NCBI GenBank assembly: GCA_051453625.1
Contig: JBOZIK010000001.1
Location: 19,296,501-19,360,500 of the forward strand
Source: Welwitschia mirabilis
Taxonomy: Eukaryota > Gnetophyta > Gnetopsida > Welwitschiales
Reading direction: 5' to 3'
DNA length: 64,000 bases
Position numbers and translations under genes: made by a program. The notes below the pieces were generated by a model, which was not told where the DNA came from, searched no databases, and saw only the letters and a program-made list of their open reading frames with translations. Positions within the stretch are counted from its first letter, which is position 1. The number at the start of each line of letters is the position of its first letter. This document shows, one piece after another, positions 33,726-46,900 of the stretch.

Positions 33726-34998
33726 GGAAATTGGCTACTAATTGGTCTAGATTGGCAAGTAATTGCCAAATAAGTGGCAAAGTCATGTGAAATAAAAAGT
33801 ATAGGGAAATGATTTTTTTTTTTCCCAAAAGCAATTCCACTAAGACGTTATTCTACGCATACAATAGCATCTCAATAAACAATAACATTGACAACTAAAA
33901 AATATGATAATATTGGACAACATGCAAATGATGCACACATTGATTTATCAATTTAACATTTTGGCAATATTATAATTATATAAGAATTTCAAAATAATGA
34001 ATTATGTAATGCTTCAACACACTAACTCCACTAAATTATATTATTTATGTGTTCACAATACTTAGTAAAACAAAATGAGAAAAATTTAAAATGGAGAGTT
34101 TAAAGTTCAAAAGCTTTAAAATAGACATTTTTAATATTTAAGCCTTGGGAATGTTAGTTTTGCAAATATGATCAAGCAATTGACGAAACAATTTAAAAAT
34201 CAACATTTAGTTTCATACTTTTATGGTTGACAAATGAATGAAATCTACAGATCTCTCATGGTTCTTGTTAAGTTCATTGCTAATCATTTTTGGAGTAGAA
34301 GCGCATTTTGAATTATGAAAACAAAATGCATTTTCACCCCTTTTCCATGTCTAAAGCCTTTTTTCACAAGAAGCTAATTCGCTACTAGTCATTGGTTTTT
34401 TAAGATTAAAAAGATATTTAATCAAATCAGAGGGGGCTAATCCTATTAAAAATTTTATTGGAGTAGAGATTAATTGCCAAATTGAAGATTAATCACAAAT
34501 TTTTGAAACATTGCACCTCTCTTTTTAATTTTATTTTACATATAATGTTTTACAATAGATAAAACAGAAAGTGAAAAGTAAATTAGAGCAAAGTTTAGGC
34601 TTCAATGTAAGTATTTTCCATCTCGAAGACAAATCTATAGGTCATGAAGGCACAAAGGGTTGCATTGTTTGGATCTCCATTTGTCATGTTGCAGCTATCC
34701 CAACATGCTCTCTATAGAGGAGATGCTTCTTTGTTGCTCCGAACTTTGTTAATGCATTTGTAACATTTCTTTTAGTATGGATCTTTTCAACATCCACCAT
34801 CTTCTATAATGTCTTTGATAAAATGAAATCTTAAATCTATGTGCTTATGCTTTTATGAGAAGTCGGATTTTTAGCTAAAGAAGTTGCTTCCCCGGCACAC
34901 ACACACACATACCCCCCCTCCTTTTCTTCTCCTTCTTTTTCCCTTCCCTCCCTCCTCTATGTGTCTGTGAGTGAAATAGAAAAGGTAATTTTCATTGN
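33726..34998. other. Intronic, AT-rich, with a CA microsatellite
   Basis: No gene. A (CA)n run is at about 34896-34908, followed by C-rich and CTTCC-rich sequence, just before the 934-N gap (34999-35932). Confidence 0.6.
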
Positions 34999-35932
34999 NN
35001 NNNNNNNNNNNNNNNNNNNNNNNNNNNNNNNNNNNNNNNNNNNNNNNNNNNNNNNNNNNNNNNNNNNNNNNNNNNNNNNNNNNNNNNNNNNNNNNNNNNN
35101 NNNNNNNNNNNNNNNNNNNNNNNNNNNNNNNNNNNNNNNNNNNNNNNNNNNNNNNNNNNNNNNNNNNNNNNNNNNNNNNNNNNNNNNNNNNNNNNNNNNN
35201 NNNNNNNNNNNNNNNNNNNNNNNNNNNNNNNNNNNNNNNNNNNNNNNNNNNNNNNNNNNNNNNNNNNNNNNNNNNNNNNNNNNNNNNNNNNNNNNNNNNN
35301 NNNNNNNNNNNNNNNNNNNNNNNNNNNNNNNNNNNNNNNNNNNNNNNNNNNNNNNNNNNNNNNNNNNNNNNNNNNNNNNNNNNNNNNNNNNNNNNNNNNN
35401 NNNNNNNNNNNNNNNNNNNNNNNNNNNNNNNNNNNNNNNNNNNNNNNNNNNNNNNNNNNNNNNNNNNNNNNNNNNNNNNNNNNNNNNNNNNNNNNNNNNN
35501 NNNNNNNNNNNNNNNNNNNNNNNNNNNNNNNNNNNNNNNNNNNNNNNNNNNNNNNNNNNNNNNNNNNNNNNNNNNNNNNNNNNNNNNNNNNNNNNNNNNN
35601 NNNNNNNNNNNNNNNNNNNNNNNNNNNNNNNNNNNNNNNNNNNNNNNNNNNNNNNNNNNNNNNNNNNNNNNNNNNNNNNNNNNNNNNNNNNNNNNNNNNN
35701 NNNNNNNNNNNNNNNNNNNNNNNNNNNNNNNNNNNNNNNNNNNNNNNNNNNNNNNNNNNNNNNNNNNNNNNNNNNNNNNNNNNNNNNNNNNNNNNNNNNN
35801 NNNNNNNNNNNNNNNNNNNNNNNNNNNNNNNNNNNNNNNNNNNNNNNNNNNNNNNNNNNNNNNNNNNNNNNNNNNNNNNNNNNNNNNNNNNNNNNNNNNN
35901 NNNNNNNNNNNNNNNNNNNNNNNNNNNNNNNN

Positions 35933-37620
35933 TATGTAAGTTAGTTGGTTCAACCTATATGGATTTCTCTTCCTACTATCCCACTTTTTCATGTAGTTGT
36001 TTTTCATCGTTCTCACTGTTTGTAGGAGTGTCATCCTTGCACGATTTTGATGTGAGGAGAACATTCTGCTTGTTTGCCTCATCTTAGACAATTACCTACT
36101 ACAAGAGCTTCCTTTTGATAGGACCCAAGGTAAAGTCTTTCCATGCCAATATATCATTATCCAACTAAATTCTCCTTTGGTAAAGTGGCCAAACATGGCC
36201 TCCATATCCTATTTTCCGCTTTTTAGAGGATGCAAGGGTGAATCACAATGGAAGAAAGAGATGGAATTCATTGATTCCGTCAAAATGCCGCTTCAAGCTA
36301 AAGTATTTCTTGACCAAGATGGTCCAACTATCAAATGGCTTTGGGATATCCATTCGCTTGTAGCTTTGTCCTCTGTTGTGAAGGCTTCTTAAAGCAAGTT
36401 GAGCGAATGATTTGGCAATGGATGCACGTAGAGTTCCCTTGTTGAGTTCAATGCCCTAATGGTTAGTCCTTATAACCTCATTGACAACAGTGACTCTTAC
36501 CACAATTGTATGCCCATTAACAACTAAATTGGATCCATACCACTTGTGAAAGAAGGCTTTGGAGATGTCTAGATCATGGTCTCTCAAGTAGATGTAGTAT
36601 TCTCAACTTGCAATAAAAAACCGCATTCCATGCTTATTCATTCTCAAGCAATGAAGAGAGGTCATATGCCATGCTTCTAAAAGTGCATCCCATGGTAGAA
36701 CTCAAGTTGGTGTTGAAGACCATCAATATCAACCTCGATTTTAACCATGACATCATTCTAGTCCCAATTAGTTAGAATTTCTAGATGAGTGAATAACTAG
36801 TTACAACAAAAATGGTCTCTCCCAAAGTTTGGAAGGGGTTTCTTAGAGCTAGTTGGTTCAACCTTTATGGATTTCTGTTCCTACTATACAACTTCTTCCT
36901 ATAGTTATTTTTCATCATCCTCATTGTTTGTAGGAGTGTCATGATTGCACTGTTTTGATGTGAGGAGACCATGTTTCTTCTCTTCCTCATCATTTGGGGG
37001 ACCCTACTATAAGAGCTTCTTTTTGACAAGACCGAGGGGCATGTTTTGCCATGCTGTTATATCATTATCCAACTAAATTCTCTTATTGTAAAGGAGCCAA
37101 ACATGGCCTTTGTATATTATTTCCACTTTTAAGAGCATGCAAGAGTGAATCAGTGTGGAAGAAAGGGAGATGGAATTCACTAATTTTGTCAAGATGCAGC
37201 TCCAAGCTAAAGTATTTCATGACCATCTAGGTCCAACTATCAAATATCTTTGAGGGATCCATTCGCTTGTAGCTTTGTCCTTTGTTGTGAAGGCTTCTTC
37301 TAGTAAGTTGAGCAAATTATTTGGCTAGGGATGCACATGGAGCTTCCCCCTTGAGTTCAATGCCCCAATGGTTAGTTGTTGTGACATCATAAACAACAAT
37401 GACCTTCACCACAATTATGTGCTCATTAACAACTAAATTGGATCCATCCTAGTTATGAAAGAAGGCTTTGGAGATGTCTAGATCATGGTCTTTCAAGTTG
37501 TAGATGTAGCTCTCCCAACTTGCGACAAAAACCGCATTCCATGCTTGCTCATTCTCAAGCAATGGAGAGTGGTCATATGACATGCTTCTAAGACTGCGTC
37601 TTGTGGTGCCTTTTCTTGGA
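35933..37620 (-). repeat. 908-bp tandem duplication carrying a decayed coding segment
   Basis: Copy 1 is 35933-36840 and copy 2 is 36841-37620; AGTTGGTTCAACC falls at 35943 and 36851, exactly 908 bp apart. Read on the minus strand, both copies encode related protein-like sequence: SKAFFHKWYGSNLVVNGHTI (copy 1, about 36570-36510) and SKAFFHN then GSNLVVNEHIIVVKV (copy 2), followed in both by FAQL..RSLHN.GQSYKRMD and F.SWT. Each copy has its own stops. The protein was not recognised; a retroelement gag-like origin is possible. The left end is hidden by the gap. Confidence 0.75.
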
Positions 37621-40600
37621 ACATCAAGGATGTGCTACAGGCGTGTGACAATCGGGTTGTAGAGTTATGAGTGGTTGCGTCAAGGCATACTGGAGTGACA
37701 TGGAGGTGTAGCTGGGATTGGGAGAAATTGCATTTTGATGGTCACATGATGTAAAATATTGTTTTGTTTTTATTCCAGGAGAACTCAAGAATCTACTAGG
37801 CCAAATCACTTCCTTGCAAGGTTCCACCAATGTCATATATTTGGTTATGGCTAGTGTTTAAATCGATGGTGTCAACTTAAAGTATCTCCCATGATGTGAC
37901 ATCTCATTGATGTGATTAACTTAAAGTACAAAAGTGGCCCTTTGAAAATATCTTCCAGTATGGTCAAATTAGGTCACATTAGTCACTATCATAGCAAATC
38001 ATGTTTTTTGAAAATGTGGCACACGATCCTAGGAAGAGTACCTTCGGATTCCTAAAAACTTTTTAACGTTAGTTTAAAAGGGGCATCGGGGGTGCTTTTG
38101 GCAAACTTTCTTCTTTTAGTTCACATTTGACATTTTCGAGTCAAGTCCCTCTCAGTTTCTACACTTGAGTTCTCCAATGGCAAATCTTCCAAGTGACACT
38201 TCAATGAAGATGGGATCCTACTCAAGGTCTACAAAACAGAAAACATGCATTCCTCCTTCAAGTCTTACAAGTGAGTCCATCAACTCCTATTTTTGTTTTG
38301 AGTATTTGCATTTCTTGTATTCCTAAAATAGTTGAGGAACTCTNNNNNNNNNNACTCTATTAATAGAGTCCTACTGCCCTTCAGAATCCATTTTAATGAC
38401 ATCTACCTTTTTCCATCTTCTCAAATGGGTCAGAGGTTGTCACCTAGGCAAGAAAGGACATAGAAAATATGAAAACATAGATTACAGCTTTTTGTTTGAA
38501 CATATTAAAGAGATGCCACCTTGGATTGAACATTCATCACTCTGGTCTTGATGGACTCATCTTCTTCCATATATTTAAGACTTACTCTTCAACTCTGATA
38601 AAGGACATCATCACAACATGGGACCTGATCTAGAGGAAGAGTTGGCTTTTAGTTGTCTTCAATTCAAAGTCACCTTGACCTATCCATTTCCAAATTCTTG
38701 TTTTTGTAGATGATATTGGCGTAATCTTTGACCTCCCATCCAAGAAGCATAGTAATAGCCAACCTCTCTGCCTCTTTCCTAGTAAGAACCTTCTTGCTTT
38801 GCTTGAAGAGTAGAGAATCCCTAAGGTCTCCAGTGAAACCTTAAAGAGTGACAAAGTCATTTTAGTCTATCTTCTAAGAGAGCCAATGATGTCCATATGC
38901 CGTTGTGCTTGTTTTAGAATCCTCCTCCTTGATCAAAGAACCCATATTCCCCAAGCTATTTGTGAAGCCATGTGTGAGGTAGCCATGAATGGACTGAGAT
39001 TTGCTTGGGCTATGAGATTTACATGGTCTACATTGATAGGAGAAAAGGTAGCCGCTATCCTTACCCATTGCTAGAAGAATGACAAGGTGAGGTGTGTAGC
39101 CTCATCCTACACCCGAGCCATGAGGGTGTGGTCTACAAGTAGGATAGAGAGTGAAGATGTCTTGGCTTTTCCGAGGGATGGGGAGGCTATCGTTTGGTCT
39201 TCTCCCTCCTTAGGAGCAGGGCTTTGCACCAAGAGGGTTAGGTCGGAGAAACTATCTCAAGAATGACGAAAGGAAGGAAGAGTGGGAGATTATGGAAGAG
39301 AAGATTGAGAGCTACATTGAGACCTTCCTCTCAAAGGGAAAGGAACCAACTTTGGCAAAGACTTCTTCATCCAAAGGAATGGGGAAGGAGAAGGAGGAAG
39401 GCTTGGATGAGGAGGACTTAGAACTCATCAAAGACTTATCAGCTAACCATCTTCATTTGATCTCTTGCTTTGCTCTTCTTCTTTGCTCTAATACCTTCTT
39501 CTTTTGTAGGAGGATAAGTCCTTAGCTCTTCTCGTGGTGGGAAGTCCTACCTTTCCATTGGAGGCTCTAGATGAAGAAAGTGAAACAATCCTTTCATTCC
39601 TTCTCCTTTTCTTCCTTTCTTTGATCTTGCATCATACTAGAATCCTTTTCCCTTTCAAAGGACAAAAGGAAAATAGTCTTCTTGGGTGAAGAGGAGGAAC
39701 CTTAATATCAAGAAAATGTCCTCTCCTTGTGAGTGTCACGCTCTTCTCTTTTCTTATCCTCACTTTTGTTAATTTCCTTCTCTTACTGATGCACTGGGTA
39801 GTCTTCTTGCAGGGAGTGAGAGCTTTCCTCACTCCGTGGAGAGGGAGTTCTTTTCGAAGACAACCAAATATGCTTCCCTTTGGCTATCCCACTTGAGGAA
39901 GAAGTATGGGGGGAATAAGAGATAGACTGCCTACTAACTAGAAAATACCGTGTGAAAATGCTTGAGATGGACCATCAAGCTGAAGATGTAGAGAGGGAGG
40001 CAACAACCACCAGACATGAAGCTGAGATGCATAGGAATGCTACCAAGAACAAATCTCATTTCTCTAAGAGTCTAATCCTCTCGAGAGGTCTAAACTTTAA
40101 AAGAGGAGCTTAGTAAAACAAGAAAAGTAGCTAAGAGTCCAGACAGGCTCATAAAGAGACAAATGGAGAAGAAGATCATCCTTCCAGAGCTATTGTAGGT
40201 GCAAGTTCTGCCTATCTTTCTGGAGAGTTATGATTTGGTCTAACAAAATTTTTGAAGAAAAATCATGGCTATGACCATTTTGGCTAGGAATGAATCATAT
40301 TTGTTATGGAAAGTATTTTTATGTGAAGGGCAAAGCTGGCAAATGAGCTCAAGATACTAGCCAAAATCATTAGAGAATTGGGGAAACTTCTTGCTATGGT
40401 GGCAAGAATTTGGACATACTCTAATGGAAGCTACTATTACATGAACATAGAGTTATCAAGATAGGTAGGTAGCAAATTTTCCTAAGGATGTATAGTATTA
40501 TCTTAGGAAAAAAGTTCTTTCAAGGTTTGATTGTGATAAGGCTTCAAGACAAATTCCATTTTATATTAGAGCAATCCTACCCAAACAAGATCTCCAAGAG

Positions 40601-41385
40601 TGGCGACATGGTTATTCCTGGTTTTGGAATAGCTACAGGGCTGACGATACAGAATTAAAATTTTGGTCTTCTAAGCGTCAGATAATGTATCCCAATAACC
40701 ATTGTCTCTGTGCCCAATTGACTTAACAATTTGGCTTCTCCACCCTTACTGTATCCAATCAATGCCTCTAGTTTATGGAGCCTTATCCTCTAAACCTATA
40801 CCTTTCATTAGAAGTATGCATTTAAAATTTGATCACCCTAATAATTTAATTTTTGACAAAGATGTGCAAGGTGTAGGTTTAGCAAGAAGAATAAATAAAG
40901 AAGAGGTACCAGGCGAAGAGAGGCCTAAAAGGCTTGAAGGCAAAGGAAAACAAGGATTTGATGCATCATTCAAAGAAATGGATGATAGTATCTTGACGTC
41001 ATTAATGCTAGCCAATCCAAATTGAAGGGACATTCAAACCCAAATGTTAAAAATTGGGTAAAAATATTAAATGAAAGCTTGAGGTATGATAGAAGATTTT
41101 GATCTGACAAAACAAAAAGCAATAAGAAGACTTTGAGCCTGACAGAATACAAAATAATAATAGTGGTAGCGAATTCTGTTAAATAAAGAGGATGAATCAC
41201 TTGATTGGAAAGGCCAATCACCTTGACCGATAGTGATGATGTCCACCTCAAATTGCACTATAATGCTCATCATTATGCCCATCATGCTAAGAAGAAACTC
41301 AAAAAGAAAATAAGTCTGTCTTAAAGATAGATGCATCCACATTGCAATTATTAGTGAGGGTTAATGCTATCCACAGATGTGAAGA
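37621..41385. other. Intronic, unresolved, with protein-like fragments
   Basis: No element boundary found. A plus-strand stretch at about 40535-40720 (IPFYIRAILPKQDLQEWRHG, then YSWFWNSYRADDTELKFWSS) reads like degraded coding sequence, and an acidic/Lys-rich frame lies at 39292-39525. Neither could be placed in a family. A 10-N gap (38344-38353) has the five bases ACTCT on both sides. Confidence 0.45.
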
Positions 41386-41827
41386 TAGTGGAGCACCTAC
41401 TTTTACTATTTAGATTAGGTATCTACTGTTACCTTTGTTACTGGGCATCTACCTTTTTGAGTGCGCTTACTTTACATTAGTATATTAGTAGGCATATTTT
41501 TTGTGGATGTGCGTACTTTACACTGTTAAGTAGGAATCTATTGTTGAGCTTGTTTTTGAGCCTATATAAGGAGATATCAGTTGTAAATAATCCAGAATTT
41601 CAGTGTGTTTGATAATCGAATTTAGGGTTGTTTTAACACTTTGGGTGTACACTCTGTGTTTTCGACGTGTGTTTATAAAGCCTTTTTCATTCAGATGTTG
41701 AGTAGGGGTGAGTCACTTTGTCTCTTTGTGGGTTATTTAGAGCATTTGCTGAATTATATTAGGCTAGTTTGAGTGATAAATGAGATAGCCTGGATTCGTA
41801 TTCGGTTTCAAACCTCTCCTTGTTTCA
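41386..41827 (+). repeat. LTR fragment with TATA box
   Basis: A CCTATATAAGGAG TATA region at about 41561-41573 is followed some 260 bp later by the LTR end CA and a primer-binding site, the normal U3-R-U5 order. The left boundary is a guess. There is no matching second LTR in the window. Confidence 0.55.
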
Positions 41828-41829
41828 AA

Positions 41830-41898
41830 TGGTATCAGAGATAGCCTCAATCCTTGTTTCCGTCTCAAACTTGTCCCTCTTTCAAATGGTACTAGAGT
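41830..41898 (+). promoter_or_regulatory. Primer-binding site, duplicated
   Basis: TGGTATCAGAG at 41830-41840 is the initiator-Met tRNA site. A 57-bp direct duplication beginning GATAGCC (41784 and 41840) copies the LTR end and gives a second, decayed site TGGTACTAGAG at 41887-41897. Confidence 0.75.
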
Positions 41899-42300
41899 CT
41901 AGTTAAGGTCAGTTGGAGGTTGAAACTAGGTTCGTTGGTTTTTCAGCTTAAGTGGTTGATAGTGTGCTGCCTTAATGAGTAAAAGTTTGCGCATCTTTTA
42001 GTAAAAACTCTCACTTTGATTGTTAGTTGTATTGCTGTGGCTGCTTTTACAAGAATAAAAGCTTGTGTGTTCAACATCCTATTATGTTGAAGGTGCTTGA
42101 CTTGTTGCATTAGCACTTGCCTTCACGATTATCTTCTATCTTAGATTTTAGTGTTCCACTCTAACATTCATGGATGGATTTTCCTTGCTCCTTTTTTGAA
42201 AATGAAGCATCTACTTCAGCAAATATTTTTTTATCAATGTCTGCTAGCAATAAGAACGTTATTCCTCTACATCAAATAGTAATGGAAAATCAATACTAGA

Positions 42301-42949
42301 ATGAGAGTTAAGACTGGTAAAATTGGATTTCTTGATGTAAAGAGAGAAGATCATTACAATATAGGCAAATTTGAAGCTAAATTCTTACAATCAATAAAAT
42401 AATTAGAAGTTCATTTGAATGTGGAAGGAAAAAGGATTATGCTAGTTTTAGTTTCGTTTATCTTTGAAGAAGACATAAAGAGATGGGAAAGCAAAGGGTA
42501 CCATCGAATACATATAGTCTAGCTTGATTTGGTAATTCATCCAAAATTTACTTATGAATTAAATGCCAAATACTTTTGTCTCTTTAATGGACATAGGGCA
42601 GTTAGAGTGGAAAGATGCTTTGATGTATCAATTTAGAAGCAAACTCAACAAAGATAATATCTGCTATGTATAACCAGACTATCAAATCAATCTTAGTGAT
42701 GATTATGTGACTACAACGCTTATGGTCTGTGTAGAAATAGTCTATAGTATGCTCTCAGGATCAATCCAGTGTAGCATAGGAGCTAGATGTATATTTTATG
42801 TTTCTTCGACACTGTTTTTGAATAGCAAATTGCTAGATGGAGTGAGATTTCTAGCTGGTTCAAAGTCTTTGATAGAAATAGGAAAATCTGTAGATATTTC
42901 AAATTTCTATACTAGTTACCTGTGCGTAGCTCAATATTTGGAAAATTAG
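42301..42949 (+). pseudogene. Unrecognised coding remnant after the 41.8-kb primer site
   Basis: A single frame from ATG at 42301 to about 42633, broken by only three stops, reads MRVKTGKIGFLDVKREDHYN, then GKFEAKFLQSIK, FEEDIKRWESKGYH and LNAKYFCLFNGHRAV. A second open stretch follows (42707-42949, MVCVEIVYSMLSGSIQCSIG). The position downstream of a primer-binding site suggests gag or another retroelement protein, but no family motif is visible. Confidence 0.5.
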
Positions 42950-43056
42950 GATGGGAAGGAAGAAAAGAAAAAAGCAGTATGGAATCCACTTAGGAAATTG
43001 TCAGATATAACAAGACCTGTGGCCAAGAGAACAATAGTTAATCTTGTTACTAATGA

Positions 43057-43500
43057 GTAAAATGTCGGCAAATTAAACTGTCCTTCGACTCAAAAAGTCA
43101 TGTCGGGGAGACATGTCACCATTGTGTCGGCAATATGTCAGAGCAAAATGTCGGCAATTGTTTTTCTCAAAAAAAAATGCAAAGCTTATTAATTTTATGA
43201 GATGTGCAATCACTCAATGCTCTACTAGCAGAAATGGATTTTTCATGGGAAAATTGTGATTTTTCCCTTCCCTATTTCTCGTTGTTCACTGGGGTGTTAC
43301 ACAGAAAATGGTTTTTTCGTGCCAGAAAACGGGTTGTAATGGTACTTGTGTGAGACATTTTGAAAAAGTCGGCAATATGTCAATGACATGTCGCAAAAGT
43401 CAGCATTGCCGACATGTTGTTGACTTTTTTGAAATGTTGGTCGAAAATGTCAACCGACTTTGAGACATTAAGGGCAACATGTTGCCTTTTTTTGGTGACA
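43057..43500. repeat. GTCGGCAA-rich dispersed repeat R2
   Basis: Dense in TGTCGGCAA, GACATGTC and their complements, for example GTCAGCATTGCCGACATGTTG near 43400 and GTCGAAAATGTCAACCGAC near 43440. The first 90 bp match R1 at 7632. The middle (43150-43350) is unrelated AT-rich sequence. A MITE-like element with palindromic subterminal repeats is the likely nature. Confidence 0.55.
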
Positions 43501-43950
43501 CGTCACCTTATTTTACTTGTTGCTTGTAGCAATCCTAGGAGAACAAGGCAAGACAGGAGTTGAAAAAGACACAAATAAATGTGCAGATATAAATACAACA
43601 AAAATCTGTGAATAGGTTAATAGGGCGCCTATAAATGATAAAACTAAGCAAAGATGCTGAAAAGAAGGGAAACGAGAAAATGCCTAAATATCAATAACAA
43701 AGTTAAATTACAGAAAGGATTGTTAATGAAGAGATATTTTACAAAAACAAATCTCAAGCTTGGCCACTAAGAAAGAATATTGTTCAACAAATCATTCCAC
43801 TGACTTCGAAGAAATACACGGATGAAATCAGATAGTTAAATTACATTATTTCATTGTCTGATCATGCTTTAATGCACGTTGATAACATAGACCAAACATT
43901 AGAGGATATAGAGGAAAATTAAGGGTATTAGTTGACACTATGAAATAGAA

Positions 43951-46900
43951 AGGAAGAAATCAAACAAAAGGGATTAGAACTTCATAGGGAAAAGGTGCAT
44001 CTTTTTTACCCTTAGGAGACCAGACAGATGGTGCATCTTCCTTCAAGAGTGCATGATGTGTGCCAATGCCACTATCTCTGCAAAACCTAGGATGCAATAG
44101 TGCCTCTTTCTTACCCTTGTGAGACCACACAAAAGGTGCATCTTTCTTCAACAGTGCATGATGTATGCCACTATGTCTGCAAAACCTAGGATGAGCCTTC
44201 TCACAAAATTGATTTTTCCCAACAATGAATGAAGTTCCTTGAGAGAAGTTGGCTCTAGATCTATGCCCATTTCTTAATTTAGAACAAGATGACCCAACAA
44301 CTTGCTAGAAGAGACAACTATGATAGTCTTCTTTGGGTGGTTAAGGAGACTCCATACTTCTCGAAATGAAGAAAACATCTTGTGTAGATTTGCAACATGA
44401 TCCAAACTCTTGTTTGGGTAGACTATGATATCATTCAAGTAGACAACCACTCATTTACTTGTGAGTCCCGTTAATGTGGATCCCATAGTCCTCTAAATGG
44501 TAGCTCTAGCACTGATTGGGCCAAAAGGCATTCTCTAGGAAAGAGAACATCTGAGCACCAATTACCTCGTTTAGGATCTCATCTAATAGTTGGTGTGATG
44601 TAGTTGTAGTTGATAGAAATCTTGTTTAGATTCTTAATGTCCACACACAATTGAATCTCTTGACTCTTATTTCTAACTAGGACTAAATTAGCTACCTAAG
44701 TGGTGTGTTGGCCAGGATAGACGATTCTTGCCTGCAAACGCTTATGAACTTTTCTTAATCAATGACGCTAGAACTGGATTGACTGTCCTCTGCCATTGAT
44801 GAAAAGGCTTGGTACCTTCCTTGAGTGGGATTGTGTAAGTAAGGATGTTGGGGTCATACCTCTTTAAATGTTCATAATTCCTTGCAAACACATCCTTGAA
44901 CTCTCAACAAAGAGTTAGGATAGCTTGCCTCTCTAAAGATGAACAAATGTTCCCAATCTAAATGTACTTGTGTTCTTGAGGAGAACCTAAATTCCCTTCA
45001 TATTTGTTAATCTATACATTTGCTAGGGAAAGAAAAGTCTGGCTTTGCAGCAAAGGACTTCTCCAATTGTATGAAATTGACAGGGATCCCGTTATTGTGA
45101 AGCTGTAAAACTCAACTTTTAGTAAAATGTCCCTCCTTTGTTGATTCCTTCCGTGTCTTCATCAATGGACTCTACTCGATTCTTCAGAAATTGTAGGATC
45201 TAACCATCTTCCTCAAAAACTTGAAACTATTTGATATTATCAGGGACTGACTTCTCTAGAAGAGGGAGAATTTGAAGTCCTTTGATAGCTAGGTCATCCA
45301 TTGGTGCTTTGACTGTAGTTGTGCTTTAGCCATATTTGCAAGGGAATTCTTCTCTCCTGAAATTTGGGAAGAGACCATTCTTTAAATTGACCTAGGAGGT
45401 TCAAAACCATTCTTCAAAACGGGGGGATCCTCTTGCACCTATATGTGAGTCGATTCTTTGATATCATAGAAATACATGACCATGCCTAAGTCTTAAATAG
45501 GCTCTTCAAGATTGGTCTTCTCTCTTTTGTAAGCAATGACATTGTATTTCAAGTATGGCTCTCTTGATCTATGTGGATCTCATACCTCATTGGAAACACC
45601 CTTCTGGGGGAGCCACATGTGAGAAGAGTCTGAAAAGATGTATCCAGTAAGGGAATTTGCCTAACTTTGACTCAACAATGCTCCATATATTGCTAGAATG
45701 TTGATTACATAGAAATATGGAACACTCATGACTTTCAGCTCTAAGGCTATGTGCACCTTTAAATCCTTCATAATACCTTGCACACTGACATTCATTCGAG
45801 CGGGATGCACTTGCTTCTTGCTACATTTCTTAAGAGTTAAGTTCAACTAATTTGCTACTTTTTAAGGAAGGATGTTGGTAGGGTTCGAAATCGACGAGTC
45901 AATTATGTACATCCTTGTCAGACATGCAACAGGTGAGCATGAAGGAGAGAACCTTTTTTTAGTATTGAAAATAGTGGCATTAGCCTCTACCTTTGCTACA
46001 TTTGTTTTATAGGGAGAATCTTTTGATTGTTGATTGTTTGTGGAGGCACAAGACTGAGGGAGCCTCTCTCGCTCTGATCTTTGCTCAACAAAAGAACCTC
46101 GAAAATGGGAAAGGTTTGGCTTACGCTTTTTGAGGTCTTATTCATTCATTGTAAGTAGGGGTAGCTTTCTTTCTTCTTCTATCATCTTACAATAGCCTTT
46201 CGAAGCTAATGGTATCTGATATTTGTTGTCACTTGCAAGAGGGGGAGGACCACTTGAGGCATCTTGATGTGAGGCATGAGATTTTTCCTAAGAGGATTAA
46301 AGTTGGTCAAGGGCTTTTGCTCTTGTCCTATGCTTGGGTTGGGGTTTAGTCCTATGGCTTCTCTGTTAGCAACTCTAGCCTTCTTGGTGTAGATAAAAGT
46401 CTAGACAATAGAGAGGTATTCAACATGGTACAGGGGCTTATTCTTACTCTCATGAGGATTTGAAGCAATGCTAACCTCTTCCAACCAATTGGTGATCTTG
46501 AAGTAGTACATTTCTTTTGGATGGGAAGAAGAGGGAAGAAACATGTGAAGCTCTCATGATCTCCTGCGTGCAAAGATTATCTTTATAATTGTCTCCAGTG
46601 TGGTTGGCACTCTGATAGAATGGACAAAAATCATGGAAGGAAACCAAATTTGTATCATGCTTTGATAGATGTCCTCAAATTTCATAGTATCACAAGTGAA
46701 ATTGGAATCCACTTCTCTATAGGTCTTTCCTACTTCACTTGAGCTCTACCCTACTGTGAAATCTTTAATTGCTCCATATCCTAAGTAAGCTTTCTCAACA
46801 TCTACGTAAGAGATTTGATCTCACTTTCACTCTCAGAGTTAGAGGAGACCCTGGGTGAATTAGATGGATGACTCTAGGGTACAAGGATAGGGTTTAGTGG

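Noticed and set aside
34871-36091. 406-codon minus-strand frame
   Set aside because: Almost all of it is the 934-N gap.
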